Assembly: GCF_009856365.1 (NCBI RefSeq)
Contig: NZ_WMEX01000002.1
Span: 62,001 to 126,000 of the forward strand
Reading direction: 5' to 3'
Source of the DNA: Vreelandella halophila
GTDB taxonomy: Bacteria > Pseudomonadota > Gammaproteobacteria > Pseudomonadales > Oleiphilaceae
DNA: 64,000 bases
Below the pieces are notes generated by a model. The model was not told where the DNA came from and made no database searches. It saw nothing but the letters and a program-made list of their open reading frames with translations. A program made the translations under genes and the position numbers. Of the stretch, positions 59,948 through 64,000 are shown piece after piece; position 1 is the stretch's first letter; every line of letters begins with the position of its first letter.

Positions 59948-60832
59948 ATGTCATCGCGCAAACGCGGACTGGGCCAGAGAGGCCTCAACGCTCTTCTTGA
60001 AGGTTCCCGGACCAACCTGGAGGATGACGCCCCGGCGGATCCGGCCATTGAAGCCGAGCTGAAAGAGCTGCCCCTGGATCTGATCCAGCGCGGGCGCTAT
60101 CAGCCGCGTCGGGACATGGATGAAGAGGCGCTGCAGGAGCTGGCCGAGTCCATCAAGCAGCAGGGTGTGATGCAGCCGGTGGTGGTGCGGCCTCTGGAGA
60201 GCGGCCATTACGAGCTGGTCGCCGGTGAACGTCGCTGGCGCGCCACCCAGCTCGCAGGCCTGGACCGCATACCGGCGTTGATCCGTCAGGTTCCGGATGA
60301 GGCTGCCATTGCCCTGGGCCTGGTGGAAAATATCCAGCGCGAGAACCTCAACCCTATCGAGGAAGCCGCCGCCCTTTACCGCCTGCAGGAAGAATTCGGC
60401 CTGACCCAGCAGCAGACGGCTGACGCCGTGGGCAAGTCACGCACCACCATCACCAACCTGCTGAGGCTCATGGGGCTGGTCGAAGAGGTCCGGATTATGC
60501 TGGAACACGGCGACCTCGAGATGGGCCATGGCCGCGCCCTTCTGGGTTTGCCGGAGCAGCAGCAGGCGCCGGTCGCCCGCCAGGTGGTGAGCAAGTCACT
60601 CTCGGTACGTCAGACAGAAGCGCTGGTGCGCAAAAGCCTGGAGCAGGGCCAGGACAATGCCAAGCCGGAACCGAAAAAGGAGGATCCGGACATCCGCAAC
60701 CTCCAGGATCGGCTGGCGGATCGGCTCGGCGCGCGCGTGGCCATCAATCACGGCAAACGTGGTAAGGGGAAGGTGGTGATCGAATACAACAGCCTGGATG
60801 AGCTGGACGGAATTCTTGATCATATCCAGTAG
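59948..60832 (+). CDS. parB: Chromosome partitioning protein ParB (Spo0J)
   Basis: 294-residue CTP-dependent DNA clamp. The N-terminal basic segment MSSRKRGLGQRGLNALL interacts with ParA; the CTP-binding motif VAGERRWRATQLAGL and ENIQRENLNPIEEA are present; the HTH (LTQQQTADAVGKSRTTITNLLR) recognises parS; a C-terminal dimerisation domain (GKGKVVIEYNSLDELDGIL) closes it. It loads at the TGTTCCACGTGGAACA sites in recF. Confidence 0.97.
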   Translation: MSSRKRGLGQRGLNALLEGSRTNLEDDAPADPAIEAELKELPLDLIQRGRYQPRRDMDEEALQELAESIKQQGVMQPVVVRPLESGHYELVAGERRWRATQLAGLDRIPALIRQVPDEAAIALGLVENIQRENLNPIEEAAALYRLQEEFGLTQQQTADAVGKSRTTITNLLRLMGLVEEVRIMLEHGDLEMGHGRALLGLPEQQQAPVARQVVSKSLSVRQTEALVRKSLEQGQDNAKPEPKKEDPDIRNLQDRLADRLGARVAINHGKRGKGKVVIEYNSLDELDGILDHIQ

Positions 60833-60871
60833 TCGGCTGCTGGCAATCGTTCGAATTTTCATCCAAATTTA

Positions 60872-60900
60872 TTGATCCAGACCACCCAAAGCCCTATAAT
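60872..60900 (+). promoter_or_regulatory. atp operon promoter
   Basis: TTGATC (60872-60877), exactly 17 bp, then a perfect TATAAT (60895-60900), about 38 bp before the atpI start. Confidence 0.75.
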
Positions 60901-60938
60901 CTGCCCCGCTTTAACAACGGCCGACAAGGGTTGGCATT

Positions 60939-61316
60939 TTGAACATCAGGCGGCCTCCGGTAGGCCGACTCATCACGCTACAGCTGGGAATTCTGCTGCT
61001 GATCAGCAGTCTTTTCCTGCTTGAGTCGGCGCTCGGTGCCCGCTCCGCCCTGTTCGGGGGGCTTGCTTACTGGATACCGAACAGCCTTTTTGCCCTGCGC
61101 TATTTCCGCCATAGCGGAGCGCGGCGGATGGGGGCGGTTTTCGCGGCCATGATGGCCGGTGAGATGTTCAAGCTGTCCGCGACAGTGGTTCTTCTGGCGG
61201 GCACGCTGATGCTGATCCAGCCAATCGACGGGCCGGCCCTGTTTACAGGGTTCGGCACCATGATCCTCAGCCACATGCTGACGCCGCTTGTGTTCAGTAG
61301 GGTTGCAAACCGATGA
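60939..61316 (+). CDS. atpI: ATP synthase protein I
   Basis: 125-residue membrane protein with four helices, thought to aid c-ring assembly or magnesium entry. It starts at TTG with AAGGG about 8 bases upstream; typical segments are GARSALFGGLAYWIPNSLFA and AMMAGEMFKL. It heads the atp operon, 17 bp before atpB, in the usual order. Confidence 0.9.
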   Translation: MNIRRPPVGRLITLQLGILLLISSLFLLESALGARSALFGGLAYWIPNSLFALRYFRHSGARRMGAVFAAMMAGEMFKLSATVVLLAGTLMLIQPIDGPALFTGFGTMILSHMLTPLVFSRVANR

Positions 61317-61330
61317 CGGGGCGAGAGTAG

Positions 61331-62185
<855 letters not shown>

Positions 62186-62216
62186 CCATCAATCTTTGAT
62201 GATCCTAAACCCCTAA

Positions 62217-62465
<249 letters not shown>

Positions 62466-62544
62466 CACCGGATGGTTGAGGGGTGGTCCAATAGCGGCTG
62501 CCCCATCGTCCCGAACGCAACGAATCGGAAAGAGGTAGAACGCC

Positions 62545-63015
62545 GTGAATATCAACCTCACGATGATCGGGCAGACCATCGGCTTCTTCATCTTCATCGC
62601 ATTCTGCGTGAAGTATGTCTGGCCCCCGCTGGTTCAGGCCATGCAGGATCGCCAGAAGAAGATCGCCGACGGCCTTGCCGCATCCGACCGGGCAAACCAG
62701 GACCTGGAACTGGCCCAGCAAAGGGCAACCCAGGAACTGCGGGAAGCGCGTGACGAAGCGGCCACGATCGTGGAAAAGGCCAACAAGCGCGCCAACCAGA
62801 TTGTGGAAGAGGCCAAGACCGAAGCCCGTGAACAGGGCGATCGGCTGCTGGCCCAGGCCCGCGACGAGATCGAGCAGGAACGCCAGCAGGCACGGGATGC
62901 GCTGCGCGCTGAAGTTGCCACTCTTGCGATCGCCGGCGCGGAAAAGATTCTGGAATCCTCCGTCGACGCCAAGGCGCACAGCGAGATGCTGGATAAGCTC
63001 TCCGCGGAACTGTAA
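62545..63015 (+). CDS. atpF: ATP synthase F0 subunit b
   Basis: 156-residue peripheral-stalk subunit: one N-terminal membrane helix ([20 protein letters not shown]) then a long Ala/Glu/Gln-rich coiled coil ([20 protein letters not shown]). It starts at GTG behind AGAGGT. Length is the same as in E. coli (156). A single b subunit, with no b' gene, implies a homodimeric stalk. Confidence 0.97.
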   Translation: MNINLTMIGQTIGFFIFIAFCVKYVWPPLVQAMQDRQKKIADGLAASDRANQDLELAQQRATQELREARDEAATIVEKANKRANQIVEEAKTEAREQGDRLLAQARDEIEQERQQARDALRAEVATLAIAGAEKILESSVDAKAHSEMLDKLSAEL

Positions 63016-63027
63016 ACGAGGTCCAAC

Positions 63028-63564
63028 ATGGCAGAGTCAACGTCACTCGCCCGACCCTACGCGCGGGCGGCATTCGAGGCGGCACGCGACAGCGGTCAGT
63101 TCGATGACTGGAGTCAGTCGCTCAATCTGCTGGCGGCCATCACCAGTGATGACCGCATGGCCTCGGTCCTGCGCCATCCGGGCCTGAGTGCCCAGGAAAA
63201 GATCCAGCTCATCAGCGACGTCTGTGAGAACCCGCTCCCGGAGTCAGTCAACAACTTCATCCATATCATGGCTGAAAATCGCCGGCTGGCGCAGTTCCCG
63301 GCTGTTGCGGCACTCTTCGAAGCCTATCGTCATGATCATGAGCGGATTGTCGACGTCACGCTGACCACCGCCTTTGAACTGAACGATGAGCAGAAGCAGC
63401 GGCTTTCCCAGGCCCTGGAAAAACGCCTGGACCGCTCGGTTGAGCTCAGTGTTGAGTCCGATCAGTCAATCATCGGCGGCGTGGTTATCCGAGCGGGTGA
63501 CGAGGTTATTGACGCCTCGCTGCGCGGGCGCCTCAACAGGCTGGCCAACGCCATGAGCGCCTGA
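63028..63564 (+). CDS. atpH: ATP synthase F1 subunit delta
   Basis: 178-residue subunit linking the b stalk to the F1 head. It opens STSLARPYARAAFEAARDSG and ends with IIGGVVIRAGDEVIDASLRG, both standard. The GAGGT site is 8 bases before the ATG; atpA follows after 69 bp. Confidence 0.97.
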   Translation: MAESTSLARPYARAAFEAARDSGQFDDWSQSLNLLAAITSDDRMASVLRHPGLSAQEKIQLISDVCENPLPESVNNFIHIMAENRRLAQFPAVAALFEAYRHDHERIVDVTLTTAFELNDEQKQRLSQALEKRLDRSVELSVESDQSIIGGVVIRAGDEVIDASLRGRLNRLANAMSA

Positions 63565-63633
63565 GTCCGCCAGGCACGGCAGGAACCGAATTCCGACACG
63601 CGGTCATTTGCAGAATTTTTTGAGGACACAGGC

Positions 63634-64000
63634 ATGCAGCAACTGAATCCATCCGAAATCAGCGAGATCATCAAGAAGCGCATCGAAAAGCTCGATGTGT
63701 CTTCTGAAGCTCGCAATGAAGGGACGATCGTCAGCGTTTCCGACGGCATCGTTCGCATCCACGGTCTGGCCGACGTCATGTACGGCGAGATGGTTGAGTT
63801 CCAGAACGGCAACTACGGCATGGCCCTGAACCTCGAGCGGGATTCGGTCGGTGCCGTTGTGCTCGGTGAGGACGAGGGCCTCGCGGAAGGTCAGAAGGTC
63901 AAGTGTACCGGCCGCATCCTTGAGGTGCCGGTGGGTCGCGAACTGCTGGGCCGCGTCGTGGACGCCCTGGGTAACCCGATCGACGGTAAGGGTGACGCGG
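63634..64000 (+). CDS. atpA: ATP synthase F1 subunit alpha, 5' part
   Basis: The first 122 codons are visible; the window ends in the beta-barrel domain. It starts [20 protein letters not shown] and continues with [32 protein letters not shown] and [15 protein letters not shown], typical of the alpha subunit. The catalytic and nucleotide-binding parts lie outside the window. Confidence 0.96.
   Translation, partial: MQQLNPSEISEIIKKRIEKLDVSSEARNEGTIVSVSDGIVRIHGLADVMYGEMVEFQNGNYGMALNLERDSVGAVVLGEDEGLAEGQKVKCTGRILEVPVGRELLGRVVDALGNPIDGKGDA

Overview
The window is GC-rich, tightly packed bacterial chromosome from a gammaproteobacterium. It carries gammaproteobacterial landmarks: prlC with yheV, a small DUF2909 gene beside the cox operon, trkAH after def-fmt-rsmB, and an rpmH-rnpA-yidD-yidC-mnmE / mnmG-rsmG-parAB-atp layout. 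Gene content and many acidic proteins would suit an aerobic, possibly halophilic, Ectothiorhodospiraceae-like lineage, but that placement is inference. It spans the replication origin. No rRNA, tRNA, CRISPR array, insertion sequence or prophage was seen.

Left part (1-23.9 kb), mostly on the minus strand. First comes a tripartite RND efflux operon (tetR-type repressor, membrane fusion protein, RND pump cut by the window edge) behind a promoter overlapped by two TGACC-N3-GGTCA type operators. Next is an aa3-type cytochrome c oxidase island: coxB, coxA, coxC, then surf1, a thioredoxin-like CxxxC protein, ctaA, ctaB and sco. The usual ctaG is missing between coxA and coxC. A small plus-strand block follows (unknown protein, DoxX, a solute-binding-like protein), then yheV-prlC convergent to it, a gamma-carbonic anhydrase homologue, an hsp20 gene with a heat-shock (sigma-32 type) promoter, a motAB stator pair, and a LysM-dprA-tsaC-hemF-aroE run.

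Middle part (24-38.4 kb): def-fmt-rsmB-trkA-trkH on the plus strand, a membrane-bound diguanylate cyclase, an LpxL-like acyltransferase with an Atm1-type ABC exporter on the minus strand, divergent glyQS, and an iron-regulated-looking gene for a HmuT/FecB-like binding protein with no evident signal peptide.

Origin region (38.4-51.3 kb): dnaA-dnaN-[ABC1/UbiB-like kinase]-[tandem thioredoxin/GST-N protein]-recF-gyrB runs leftward, and rpmH-rnpA-yidD-yidC-mnmE runs rightward. The 626-bp gap between dnaA and rpmH holds DnaA boxes and AT-rich tracts and is the likely oriC. Two perfect 16-bp parS palindromes lie inside recF, and parAB lies about 18 kb away on the other side of the origin.

Right part (51.3-64 kb): a ZnuD-like TonB-dependent receptor preceded by Zur-like palindromes, an acyl-CoA dehydrogenase, a DUF3833 lipoprotein, mnmG-rsmG-parA-parB, and atpI-B-E-F-H-A (atpA cut by the window end) behind a good sigma-70 promoter. 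I found no clearly new multi-gene system. The best leads are regulatory (Fur, Zur-like, sigma-32 and TetR sites), the parS pair inside recF, and the two-gene insertion in the dnaN-recF operon.
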